The notes under the pieces: model-generated
Database searches by the model: none
What the model was told of the DNA's origin: nothing
What the model saw: the letters and a program-made list of their open reading frames with translations, nothing else
DNA from: Crotophaga sulcirostris
Taxonomy: Eukaryota; Chordata; Aves; Cuculiformes; Crotophagidae
Direction: 5' to 3'
DNA length: 64,000 bases
NCBI GenBank assembly: GCA_013397455.1
Contig: VYZB01000169.1
Location: 64,657-128,656, forward strand
Position numbers and translations under genes: made by a program
Part shown: piece after piece, positions 26,200-37,015 of the stretch
Position numbering within the stretch: the stretch's first letter is position 1
Layout: each line of letters begins with the position of its first letter

Positions 26200-26993
26200 C
26201 CAGCAAAACACATGAGCAGAGGGCTGGGGCGGGGAGGGGGGGTGACGATGCTGCGGAAAGAGGAGCCAACCGCAGGTCTGAATGCAGGAAAAGGAAAATC
26301 GCTGCTCCCACGGATGAACGTGAAAAATCACTATTCCCACGGAAAAACATCTCCTTTCCCAGCCGCAGACCCCAAACCGGGGATGCCCGAAGCCCCCAGA
26401 CTAACACACCCTGTGCCCCCCACCTGCCCACAGCGGCCCCTGCGAGCCCCCTGCCCCCGGTGCTGCTGCCCCTCGCCGGGGAAGGGAGGGGGAACTCAGG
26501 GCTGCCCCGGGAAAGGGGGGGCTGGGAGGGGGACCGGGACACCCTCGGGGGGCGGGAGGGGAGGGCTCGGGCTGTGCCCCCTACTCCCCCCGTTACCTGC
26601 AGTCCCGGGCGGGGGGCGCTGTGCATGCGCAGCTGCCGCCTGCCCTCCATTCATAAAAAAAAAAAAAGGGGGGTGGGAAGGGAAAGCGCAAGCCGCCCGC
26701 ATCCTCTGCAGCTCCCAGTGAGAGCCTCGCCAGCCCCCATTCATAAAAGGCAGCCGCGCATGCGCGCTGGCGCCCCGGTGCCCACCCATTCATAGAGTCC
26801 GGAGGCCGCGCTTGCGCAGAGGGCGCCGCTGCCCTCCCATTCATAAAATAGCCATTTTCCCAGGCAGCGGAGGTTGCAGCATCGCGGCCGGCGCTGACAG
26901 CGCCGCGCTCGCAGGTCCCTTCCCGCAGCTCCAGCGACTCCTGCCAGGATTTTCCCAGGTCCAGCCCCCCTCGGATTTAGGATTAACTCGCCT
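26200..26993 (+). promoter_or_regulatory. CpG-island promoter of SPRY4
   Basis: A sharp rise in GC and CpG content against AT-rich flanks. It includes G-runs at 26,477-26,501 and 26,547-26,565 that fit the G3+N1-7 quadruplex pattern, GC-box-like GGGGCGGGG, and a repeated module at 26,617-26,860. It ends just before a short exon with a strong splice donor and lies 10 kb upstream of the SPRY4 coding exon. That distance fits the overall size of mammalian SPRY4 (a gene of roughly 15 kb with upstream non-coding exon sequence). Assignment as the SPRY4 promoter is inferred from position, composition and orientation. The transcription start is not determinable by eye and is probably between about 26,850 and 26,960. 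Confidence 0.65.
26617..26860 (+). repeat. tandem promoter module: NRF1-like palindrome plus CATTCATA
   Basis: CATTCATA occurs four times, at 26,648, 26,738, 26,787 and 26,838, each preceded by CCC or CTC and three of them followed by AAA. NRF1-like sequence precedes it: TGTGCATGCGCA at 26,620 (one mismatch to YGCGCAYGCGCR), CGCGCATGCGCG at 26,755 (perfect) and CGCGCTTGCGCA at 26,807 (one mismatch). The distance from NRF1-like start to CATTCATA is 28, 32 and 31 bp. The last three CATTCATA copies are spaced 49 and 51 bp apart. The second unit has only a degraded AGCGCAAGC-like version. A (A)13 tract followed by G-runs separates units 1 and 2. The pattern indicates local duplication of a promoter segment. 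Confidence 0.8.
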
Positions 26994-27011
26994 ATGGAGA
27001 GATGGTCTTAG
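26994..27011 (+). promoter_or_regulatory. uORF 1 (5 codons) in SPRY4 exon 1
   Basis: ATG followed by four codons and TAG, encoding MERWS. It lies wholly within the predicted exon 1, with C at -3 and G at +4, so the initiation context is middling. If transcribed it would sit upstream of the main start and could lower SPRY4 translation. The reading depends on the exon model being right. Confidence 0.4.
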
Positions 27012-27025
27012 ATGAATTTTTTAAA
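27002..27025 (+). promoter_or_regulatory. uORF 2 start, crossing the splice junction
   Basis: This ATG has G at -3 and G at +4, a stronger context than the main SPRY4 start. It reads MVLDEFFK to the donor. After joining to 36,970 it continues for two codons (D, T) and stops at TAA, giving a predicted 10-residue peptide. It overlaps the in-frame upstream AUG at 27,012 in another frame. The joined reading is inference from the predicted splice. Confidence 0.38.
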
Positions 27026-30000
27026 GTAAGTACGAGACCTGCGTTTGTGAGCAAATGTTAAATCTTTTTAAGTAGAAAAAATAAAATAATAATGCCTGCT
27101 CCCCGGGGGAAAATCTTGTGCTCTTTATAGATGTATTTGTCTAGTCCCTTAAAGATCACTGATCTTTATATATTCTGACTATGTATTTATGACTGTGACT
27201 TTTCTAACATCAATTATCCATAATTATAGCTAGTGGATAGCTGTCTGGTGCTTCCCAACCCAAAGGAGACTTTGTGTTCTGAAGAAATACCCTGTTTCTT
27301 GCAGAATTTGCATTTCTGTTCCTGTGTTTCTTATTTATGCCTCTTTTCTATGTTCCTCCATCAACATCTGCATTTGCTGTACGTATATGGCAGGCAGGTC
27401 TCACCATACTTGCGTCGGGTTTCTTTGCAGGGCTTTTGTAGCAAAATAAGGCTTCTCTTTCTGTTGATGGGCTGTCCTCTTCTCCATCCTTTTATCCTTG
27501 CCCAAAAAGGGAGCATGAATATATTGTCACCTGGACTACTAAATAAGAATTGAATATTTCTTGCTTTGGAATATGAAAACTGATTATACGCATTTCTTCT
27601 CTTTTCCAAAGCCCTGTGTCTTGTTAGTGTCAAGTAGTTCCGAGCTGTCTCCATAATAGGACACTTCAGAGATCAGGCACTGGTGTGTCAGACCTTTCCT
27701 GCCTGACCTTTGCTCTTTAGCATTTTATTTCATACAACTGTGTTTTTTTCTTTGGCCTCAGTGCTTATTTCATCACTGTTCTAGTCCCTGTCTTGCTGTA
27801 CACTTGGTTACTTCAGGTTTAAGTCTGGATGGATTATATATTTTAAAGGCTAGATAAGTAATAAAAATGTGTACTTAGCATCGTTTCATAAAAGTATATG
27901 AAATATATTGTATATGGAGGAAAAAACCTATCTTGGCTGCTCTTCTCTACCAACTGCGTAGCAAAGATAAGCCAGGATTTTATTTTCTGGTACCAGTCCT
28001 GGCGTCACAGGAGAAAGACAAGCCTAGAGACGACATGTTCTGAAAATTCATTATCAGGAGGGGAATGGAAAAAGCAGAAAGGGGCATACAAAAGGCACAA
28101 AGGTCTTAGAGGAAAGCAGGACTGGAAGTGCAGACCTTGGAAATGGCAGTGCAAAGGAATATCAGTATTAATCACAGGAGGAGAAGGCTTCACTCTTTTT
28201 CTTCAAGTGACCAAGGGCCTGATTTCTTGTTTCAAATCTTTTATAGCCTCAAGTTTTTATTTAAAGGGTGAAGGAGAGAAAAGGGAAGGTATCCCTGAAT
28301 TATCCAGAGTAGAAAAGACACGTTCTAGGTTCTTTAAAACTTCTGCAGCTGCTACCTTTCTTCCATACCATGGCAAGGGTACAGTATGGCAAAAATCAGC
28401 TCGGGAATTGCTGCTCAATTGGGTAAAGAGAAACCCAGCTTTCCAATATTAAGGCTTCCCCCCTCTCTCTTTATTTTGGGTTAGAGAATAAAGCTACAAT
28501 TTGTGCACTGAATCACAATGATCCTGATGACTAGCTTCCCCCTTCTCCATGTAAAAATGAATGATAGCTGGAGGAGGGGCTGTTCTCAGTTATTGGAACC
28601 CTGCTGGGGATGTCTCATTGATAAATGTGCCATTTTCCATGGGCTACTGTGTTTTCTGTTGCTAGAAGGGACTCTATATTGGTATTATAAAATTAAAAAG
28701 GACTATTTCTGAATACTGCAGTCCTTTGGAAATTCTCTGTGAGGTATGTGCAGGGGAGAAATTATTTGTTCACCTCCTGAAACAGCAAAACAAAAGCTGT
28801 TTTCATGGAATCATGACTAATTCCCAAATCATACTGGGAACTACATCTCAAAAGCAATCCCCCCCCAAAAAAATTCTGTTGTCAGACTTCAGTGAAATCA
28901 AATCCACAACCCCTGCAGCTCTACAGCAATAATTAATTCATAGTTCTGATAGTTTTCAAAATATTAACCTTAACATTAAAAAAAATCATTCACCACATTG
29001 CTATAGAATTTCCCAGCTTCAGCCCAGTACTTAGAACTGCCTTTTACAGGCAAATAGTTGCACAAGTGTTGTTTGGCTTTTATGCTTTTTAAATACAATA
29101 CAGCGTATTTCCTTAAGAACATATAAAATGCTTCTTATATGGTTATCATCTTGTCCCATTAGCTCAATAGATCATATCTGAGCTTAGTTTTCTGGCCTTA
29201 AAATAAATGTTTTTACCCAATAAAAAGCCTTGACTAAGAAATTTAATTCCCTAGAGGTCTGCACGTTAGTGGGCCAAAATGTGCTTTATGCACTCGCAGC
29301 GTAGGAACAGGCGTTAGCTGGACAGAGACAGCTTCTTGGAAGTCTACAGGTCTCATTTCCCAGCTTCTGAATTTCCAAGAATTGAGTGTCTTGTTTGAAA
29401 AATGGCAGGTTTCCCTAATAAGCTTTCTATTTTTTTTTCCTTGTTACTCGTAGAGAAAATTCTAGCTGCCCTTAGACAGAGAAGGTGCTAAGGAAGGGGA
29501 CAGAAAGAATTAATACCTAGTTAATATTAACACACGCTTTATGGAAAAGAGCTTTTTTTATCTTTTTTTGAAGCATTTACAGCTTGACTCAAAATTCAGT
29601 CAGCCTAATTCAGTCCTAATGAACTCCAACATTTTATATAATTCTTAATCACACATTAAAAACGTGTGCTTACTGAAAAGTCTCCTTTAACTTCAAGGGT
29701 TGTCTTCCCTCATTAAAAGCTTTTATTGAGCCTTTTGACTTCCGTCAGGAGCAGCGTGTCCCTTGTCACTGCTGGGAGGTCTGGACCAGAGGATGTCCTT
29801 AATGCCAAACAAAGGCAATGGCAGGATTTGTTCCCTTATCATCAGCTCCTCCTCCCCGGGGACTGCGGGAAGCAGGGCCTTTATTGACCCATCTGCCCTG
29901 GCCAGCAGCTCCCTGCCTGGTCCCCAGTTCCATCCCAGGTCCCTGCCTGATCCCAGTTTCTCCCCAGTTCCCCGCCCTGCTGTGCCTGCTCACCTGCCCC

Positions 30001-33000
30001 ACTTGGCACGTGTCCTCTAAAGATCTTCCCTTTGCAAGTACTCTTTGACAGCAAGGCTAGCTCTCTGACCAGACCCACTGGCTTGGTTTCCAACGCACGT
30101 CCTGGGTATTTCCCTCTTTCCCAATGCCTGCAGAGAGGAGCTGTGAATTCCTGGTGAGCCCTGGCCCCCAGCGCTGTGTCGGAGCCGGCAAGGCAAGGTT
30201 CATACATGTTCCCCAAGCACAGGATGCAGCTGTGATCAACGCTTTCTAGAGAAGGTTTTCTAGACTGTGTAACCAAACCACCAGAGGAGAGAGAACAGAC
30301 ATGATTGTTCAAAAAGCAGTGAGAAATCAGAGCAATTTTGTACTGGTTAATATCAATTCTGCATAGTGTTGACTTGCACAGACCTTGGAATAGATGGCCT
30401 ACTCCTACTTCAAATATGTTATTTTCAACTAGGATAATTTATTTGTATTCAGACTTATCTGCAAAGATTCTGATGCTTTTTTAAATTTTCTTCCTGTTGC
30501 TCTGTTGTCTCAGAAATCCACACATCCCATATCGGAAAGAAAATAAGCACATTTCTGCAGTACATTTACTGCAACTGCTACCACAAATAGGATAATCTGA
30601 ATGAGGTGATTGTCACATCTATTTCAGAGGCTGTAATTCAGCTTTTGCATGGGTAAGAACAGGTCTCTCAGTAACCAAGAGGAGGTGTGATCCAGCCATT
30701 AGGTGATGAGATTCCATGGTCCCTGATCTGTCCCCTCCCCACCTCTGACCCACAGCACAGCTCCAGGCTTGTAGTTCTGGCCTCACCACAGCCCCAGTGC
30801 ACGGCTCCCACTGGCACCAGGCAGAGCCTTTCATCCCTCTGCAGTGATTTTTTCCCCCCCTTTCTTCACAAAAGCTTGTGAAGCTTCAACGCTTGGGAAA
30901 TTCTTGGAAACCTGTGATCAAAAATTCTTATTGAAAACTAAGGCTTTACCTGCTGGAAATGCCTCTGTAGCTTGTGGTAAGAAGGCAGAAGCATCTTCCC
31001 ACACTATTGCTCCCCCTCCCACCTTGTACCATTATAACCATTAGCGATGTCTCCGAGCCGCCGCCGCAGCCATGGGCAGCACTGCGTGTCCAGCAGCTCC
31101 GTGGTGGCACAGGGGCAGGTCCAGGCTCGAGCGAGGGGCCACCAGCAGCGCTGCAGAACCTACACAGGACAATCCCAGGAGAGGCTCTTCCTGATGCTGG
31201 TGCTGTTCAGACACAACAGAAGGCACAGGCCACTCATGAGGTGGAATTAAGGTGTAATTTATTAGCGGGAGTTAAAGCGACCCCTGGTCTGGTACTCGCA
31301 GCTTGCCAAGGACAGAAGGAGTTGGTGGCTCCATTACTTCTTGATTATATTGCTTTCCTGGGGGTTTACAGAACTTCCTCACAGAATTGCCTACAAGGAC
31401 ATAGCTTTCTATGAAATTATGTAGGCAAGTCTAAAATCCTAATAAAGCATAAGATCACTTTAGTTTTAATTTCATATGACTGAAGACTCTTACAAAACTT
31501 TTGAGTCTGAAATAATACCCAAACATTTTAAAATAACAGTTGGTTTCCTACAACTGGAAGACTGGTAATTATCTAGTACAATAGTAATTTTACATTGGCA
31601 GTGTCTTGATGAAGAGATGAAGCAAGCACTGCACAACGTTTGTGAACTTGACTTTCCAGTCCAATTTTACTCCCTTGGAAGGAAGTGTATTTTGACTTGA
31701 AAATTGTATGTGGTGAGCAACCATGCAGTCCCTGGATGGCATGGGAGAGCAGAAATTTTCGCTGCTTGGGAGTTTGTTGATATTCCTGCTTAGAAAAGAA
31801 CTTCATTGTTTCACTTACCTCTAAAAATTTATTAAATCCCAATGTAGGAACATACTCCTGAGTTTTTCTTGCTGTTCTCTGCTTTCAGAAAATTCCCTGT
31901 ATGATTGCAACCAGCGAATTTGTGTCTACGTTATTGCTTTGATAAGTCTGTAGTTACTGATGATCAAAGATTAACTAATTTTGTTTACAAATATTCTGTA
32001 TGGCATTTTTCACAATTAAAATGCAATTTACAGTCATACTGGATTAGTAGAGTGGACAACGTAGGCACTACATAAGGTTTCATAGCTTGTGCAAAGTTAT
32101 CTTGTTATTTTGTATCTTAAATCTCCTATTGTACTTTATTTCTTCTTCCACTTTTTTTAATCTACAAGTTCCTTTAAATGGCACATCTTGGTTTATTAAA
32201 TATGTTCCATCTGAGCAATTAATTCCATATCTGCAAGCAGTATGTGACTTCCATTGCCAGAAAAGAGATCTGTTCATGACACCAGCACCACAAACCTCAG
32301 TCCTTTCTTATCACAGCTGATGAACCCTATGAGCAGAAATGTTCTTTCTTAAAGAGGGGGTTGACATTTGCAGCTCATCTCTAGTAGCCACCCCCTTCTT
32401 GGTTAGCCAGAGTGGCTTCCACAAGCAGCTTCAGGCATTCTGGTTAAAGTGGGGGGGAAAGGGGAAGAGGAGATGAACCACTCAGCCTATGGTTTCTTGC
32501 CTTCCTTCCCAACCAAAGGTGCTCAGATTTGTCACCACTAATACCTAGGGCTGCTTCAGACACACAGTGGACAATTCCACGTGCTCTATGCTGGATTAGG
32601 TCACTTCAACATCTAAGCCAACACATGCAACTCCAAGAGAGCTGACCACTCTGAACCCCACCTTGCTCACCTAAATAGGCCTTCAGAGCCAAGGCAGGAG
32701 CCCAGGGTTATGGTCCTTCAGGTCTTGTCCCTTTTCAAGGTCTTAAGTTCTGCTAGGTCACCCTAAACACTAATTCTGATGGGACGTGTGGCTGGAACAG
32801 AAGCTGCAGCTTCTACGATACCAGTGCTGCTGCCCAGGGCAATATCACCCTTGCTGCACCTCTCATGCATGATGGGTTCCTGGTGGGGAGGTGAAGAAGG
32901 GCATGTTGTCCTGCTTCTGGTGTGGGAACTGCTGCTGAGCAGACGTCTTTCCTCGTGGCTGTTTACAGGAGCATCTGCTATCCTACATCTGCCTGCAAAG

Positions 33001-35244
33001 GGACTGTGTTTGAAAGGATGACTCGCTTGTATTGTTCCAGTCATCCTGGAACAGTTTCAGGCTGGTTGCAGCTGCATTTCTCCCTGTGGGGAACACACCA
33101 ACTAAATAAGGTCAAGGTCTGATGCCTTTTGGGATCTTCCAGGGAAGTCACTGGGATCCATGCATGTGCCCAGGCAGGCAAACCTCAGCCTGCAAGAGTT
33201 CATGGGAGCAGTTTGGCTTCTTGACCTGCTTCTGATCCAGCACAAGTCCTTACCATGAGACCTTCACTGGACTCCTCTTCTCTACCATGAGAGATGGAGT
33301 GCTGTGTGCAAACACAGCGACCCAGTACCCTTTGCTGGAATCTTTCTTTTGGAGGGATGCAGACATAAATCTTAAAGCAGAAACAGCTCGGGGAAAAAAA
33401 ATGTGCTCAAGGCACATGCCAGGGGAGGCACACAGACACAAAAAACTGAAGCAACCATACCATAAAATAACATTGATGTTGTCATCTGAGCAGGTCCCAA
33501 TGGAGGAGAACCACTTTGCAGAATGAATGCCACCCAGCTCGCTCTCTAGTCCAGCATTAAAGATGTTTGACCTGGATCTGTCACCAGCAATCTTACTGCT
33601 CTGCTGAAACTTCTGGTGAGAAGGCCATTAGCAGCAATGTAGTCATAGTCCTTGAAAATGTTCCATAAATATCAGAAATTTGTCTCTTGAAGAGTAGTTT
33701 GAAGGGTGAGAGCAGGTACCTGTGGAAACCCTCTGCTTAGGAGTGAGAAGGCAGGGCAGAAGGTGAAGGATCATGGATAGAACTAGCACCAAAAACTGAT
33801 AGGGTGTGTATCTATGGTGTTTTAAAAGTGATCTTCAGGAAGAGAGACCTTGTGTCCGGAGCAGGGCTCTGGGAATTAGGAGAGCTGAGTCTCATTTGAC
33901 TGTCTTCACTCCAGAGGTTTTACCCAGGTAGATGCTGTGCCCAAATATCTGCAGGGTCTTTGAGTTTGCCATGTCAGGGCTTCCATTCCCCTTGCTCTAC
34001 ACAAATAGTTTATGAATGATTGAATGATTTATGAATGATTTTTCGACATTAACTATCCTAACTACAGTGTTTAGTCCAGGGTTCGTCTCCTTTCTGTGAT
34101 AATTAACTCTGATATCCTGACCAGCATTATCTCACTTAAGCCACCTTTAACATCTGCCTGGCCGTGTCTGTGTACCAGGGGCCTGGATGTTTTCAGAGTG
34201 CCTGGGGCAATAACCCTTCTCCAAATTAATCTGATGATGTAACTTCCATGTGATGTCATCGCTCGTTCTGGACCATTGCAGACTGAGCAGCTACAGAGTT
34301 AATGTAAAGCCTAAATACCAGCTCCTGTGTTCTGCTCTTGTCCCCGAGGCGCTGCTCTCCTGTGCCAGGGCGAGGGGCTCCCGCGCGGTACCACCAGCGG
34401 TGCAGGACGCCCTCCAGGTGCCCCCCTGGCTCAGAGCTGCCGTGACGGGGAGAATCAACATCAGTTCAGCCTCTCTGCATCGACAGAGGCAGCGGATGCT
34501 GCCCCAGGGCTAAACAGCTCCCCTGCACACATGTGCTGGCACACAGTGCGCCTTAAAATAAATGATGACCCGCAGATCCAGTCTAAGCCTACTGTGAATG
34601 GACCAAACTCCAGAGGCTTGGTAACAAGTGGGACTGAGTTCAGCCCAGAATGCAGGGCCCCGTGCTAGAGGGTATTTAAAAAATACAGTGAGGCAATGAA
34701 GGCGGTGCTGCCGGTGACGCGAGGGACCAGACAGATAGGCTGTAACATCGCTCAGCGTGCCACCATTTCCTCAGCTACCTTCCATCTAATATCTGCTCTG
34801 CTGCACTTACTCTCGTCAGCCAGAACAGCTGCATCTCTCCTTAAACCAAAAACCCCTGTGAAATCAAAGTCTTCCTGCAAACCCAACACCCAGCTGACAC
34901 AGAACTGACTATTTAGCTCACCTCTGACTGGCAGCAAGTACTTTTTATATCCTGACACTGGATTCTGATGTACAAAAGAAAATCAACTTTTTCCCTTTGC
35001 ATACACCATAGCTGTCATTGCTTCTTTCTGTTTTTTAAATAAATAGGAATAGATGCTTTAAAAACTCTCTTGTGAGTCAGGATGTCAATGAGCAATGAAT
35101 AATGAAATACAAATTTTCAAATGAATGGCTGAGGCTCAGCAGAGAATTTTAACTAGTGAAGAGAAACAGCATAAGGACTGCATTACAATAATCATCATTA
35201 CTGCTAGATAAAGCACTTCTTCCTGCTCGTCTTGTGCAGGACAA

Positions 35245-35350
35245 AAAGAGCCCGGCGGGCCGGACGCGGTGCCAGTGCGCGGAGGCGGCATGTGCTGCAC
35301 CGACCACGCGCTGCGCGCTGGCCTCCCTTGCCCAGCCTCAGCCCGCGCTC
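35245..35350. promoter_or_regulatory. intronic CpG-dense patch
   Basis: About 15 CpG dinucleotides in roughly 100 bp, in strings such as GACGCGG, GTGCGCGG and CACGCGCTGCGCGC, inside an otherwise CpG-poor intron. It is followed within 40 bp by GGCAG|GTTCT, a mediocre donor. It could be an alternative first exon or promoter, or an unmethylated enhancer. No known motif decides between these. Confidence 0.35.
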
Positions 35351-36727
35351 CTATTGATCTCAGAAGAACTGGCAGGTTCTCAGCCCCTCAAGTGCCAAGT
35401 GATCTATCAAAGCAACGATTTACAAATACAATAGTGGACTCCAGCAACATTTTCCAGTGGGTAATAATGCACTTCCCTTTCTCTTTCCAAAAATGCAGAA
35501 TTAGTTCATGCTCCAATTTTTGTAGCGCGTTAAATTCAGGGGAGGATGTGCTCTTGCAGGAGCAGTGTGTACAGTTATTCTCACATACACTTCTCATGTG
35601 CGACTTGGTTGTAGTTGGACACCTTTTCTTCCCAAGTTTCTTCCAGACTGCTGTAATAAAATCTTCCATGCTGTTGGAAAAGGTTGATTTGTTTATCTGA
35701 ACGCAAACAACTGGCAGTGCCTTAAAGCTGTTCACTGTTTCCCTTTTCTTGATACCAGAAGCTTTTCCTCTCTGAAGCTTCCCTCACCACTTCTTTAAAC
35801 TGATCTCCAGCATTCTATTCCTTATGAATAAAGGTCACCCTGTGAGGAAATGGCACATCCACTAGAAAACAATGTGCACTTTCTAAATTTGAACCAAGTC
35901 GTTTCCGTTCTTTGATTTAAGTTTAGTTACTTCCTGTGGTTTCTTGTCCTACGCCACTGCTGAATCCTTGGATTGACTCCAGGATAAATTGCACTCTTTC
36001 AATGAAATTAGAAACTGCAGCAGTAGATGGCTTAGCTGGAGTACCTAGTAAACAGCACTGAAACTAAATATTACTCCACTTAGTATTTTGAATTACCTAC
36101 ACGAGGTGACATAACAAGTCCAACCCGTGCGTGTGCTCTCCCCGAGAGCTCTACCCATCTGTTCTCACCCTGGTTTGCAACCAAACAAGCTGCTGAGCAA
36201 GAACTTCCACCTCCTGCGGGAGGGCTGAAAGCAGGCTTTGAAACCAGCAGCTCCCCATGGAGACAGGACACTTCCCTGCCGAAGCCAAGCCACCACCCCG
36301 CAGGCAGACTCTGGGGTAGCAAGGACAGGTGCTCAGCCCCGTACTCCGCAGCATCTTTGTACCAGGCCAACGCTCCTGAGAGCCACAATTTTGCATTAGG
36401 TCTTTTAGGGATCAGGGTCAGTTGGGGAAAATCCCCAAACTATAGATAAGTCATTTCAGGCAGTTTGCTGACAAAAATACTGAATATGCACTGGTGACCC
36501 CATGATGTGCTTTCCCTCAGTAAAAATAAGGAATGGGCACTTGAGGAGCCTGCAGTAACGGCAGCCAGGACTGGAGGAGCTGTATATGGCCCAGGATAGG
36601 GAGAGGAAAACAGTAGTAAAGGAATAGTGATGCACTTTATACCAGGGCAAGTGCTCTGACTCCTTTGGACGCAAGTTTACCTTGTAAGACCTTCTGCATA
36701 ATAACCAGCTTCAGCAAAGAGACCTGT

Positions 36728-36888
36728 TCATAGAATCATAGAATCATCCAGTTGGGAAAGACCTTTGAGATCATCAAGTCCAACTGTACCTGTCTAATTA
36801 CTAAACCATGTCCCTGAGGAACTCATTTACCCATCTTTTAAACACCTCCAGGAATGGTGACTCAACCACCTTCCTGGGCAGCCTGTAA
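36728..36888 (-). mobile_element. CR1 LINE fragment next to the SPRY4 splice acceptor
   Basis: Starts with TCATAGAATCATAGAATCAT and continues with 'gttgggaaagacctttgaga', 'catcaagtccaactg' and 'aaacacctccaggaatggtg', the reverse complement of a CR1 3' end. Its right border lies about 80 bp from the AG acceptor, just upstream of the polypyrimidine tract. It is 5'-truncated (about 160 bp) and non-coding. Confidence 0.9.
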
Positions 36889-36901
36889 GGCTGGGGTTGC
36901 A

Positions 36902-36969
36902 GGATAACTCAATAATGATGTGCTTTTTCTCTCCCCTTGTCCCTTTTCTTTCTTCTTTCCTTACCCCAG
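36902..36969 (+). promoter_or_regulatory. branch point region, polypyrimidine tract and 3' splice site of SPRY4 coding exon
   Basis: GATAACTC at 36,904 is a plausible branch point. It is followed by about 45 nearly uninterrupted pyrimidines and then CCCCAG|G at 36,969/36,970. The open frame continues to the left of this site, but that part encodes a low-complexity F/P/S stretch that is simply the pyrimidine tract. The exon border therefore belongs here and not at the leftmost ATG at 36,920. Confidence 0.8.
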
Positions 36970-37015
36970 GATACTTAAGAGTGGATTTTTCACCATTAAT
37001 CAGACTTCTTTATCA

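Larger units (their letters stand above)
26860..27025 (+). other. SPRY4 exon 1 (predicted, 5' end approximate)
   Basis: GC-rich leader sequence ending in AAA|GTAAGTA at 27,025/27,026, which is close to the ideal vertebrate donor. Splicing to the acceptor at 36,969/36,970 would join this exon to the SPRY4 coding exon. The exon contains three AUGs close to the donor, at 26,994, 27,002 and 27,012. The first two open short uORFs. The third is in frame with SPRY4 across the junction. The 5' boundary is a guess, and other untranslated exons could exist in the intron. Confidence 0.55.
27026..36969 (+). other. SPRY4 intron 1
   Basis: Intron of about 9.94 kb bounded by GTAAGTA at 27,026 and a long pyrimidine tract (about 36,922-36,966) ending in CCCCAG at 36,969. 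The interior is mostly AT-rich and non-coding. It has CpG-dense patches near 31,040-31,150, 34,340-34,450 and 35,245-35,350, and a CR1 fragment near the 3' end. In human the SPRY4 intronic region is reported to host a lncRNA (SPRY4-IT1), and nothing here demonstrates an orthologue. Several open frames, the longest 184 codons at 27,898-28,452, show no domain and are taken as chance. Confidence 0.6.

Noticed and set aside
26178..26795. Frames of 205 and 179 codons in the CpG island
   Set aside because: Low stop density is expected in GC-rich promoter DNA. Composition is Pro/Arg/Gly-rich with no domain, and the frames lie upstream of the likely transcription start.
27898..28452. 184-codon frame in SPRY4 intron 1
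   Set aside because: It is somewhat long for AT-rich DNA, but a frame this long is not unexpected once among thousands of frames in 64 kb. No recognised motif and no splice signals. Worth a quick protein search only.
36920..37015. Upstream in-frame ATG giving 32 extra residues to SPRY4
   Set aside because: Most of this extension is the polypyrimidine tract and splice acceptor, so it is intronic and would not be in the mature mRNA.
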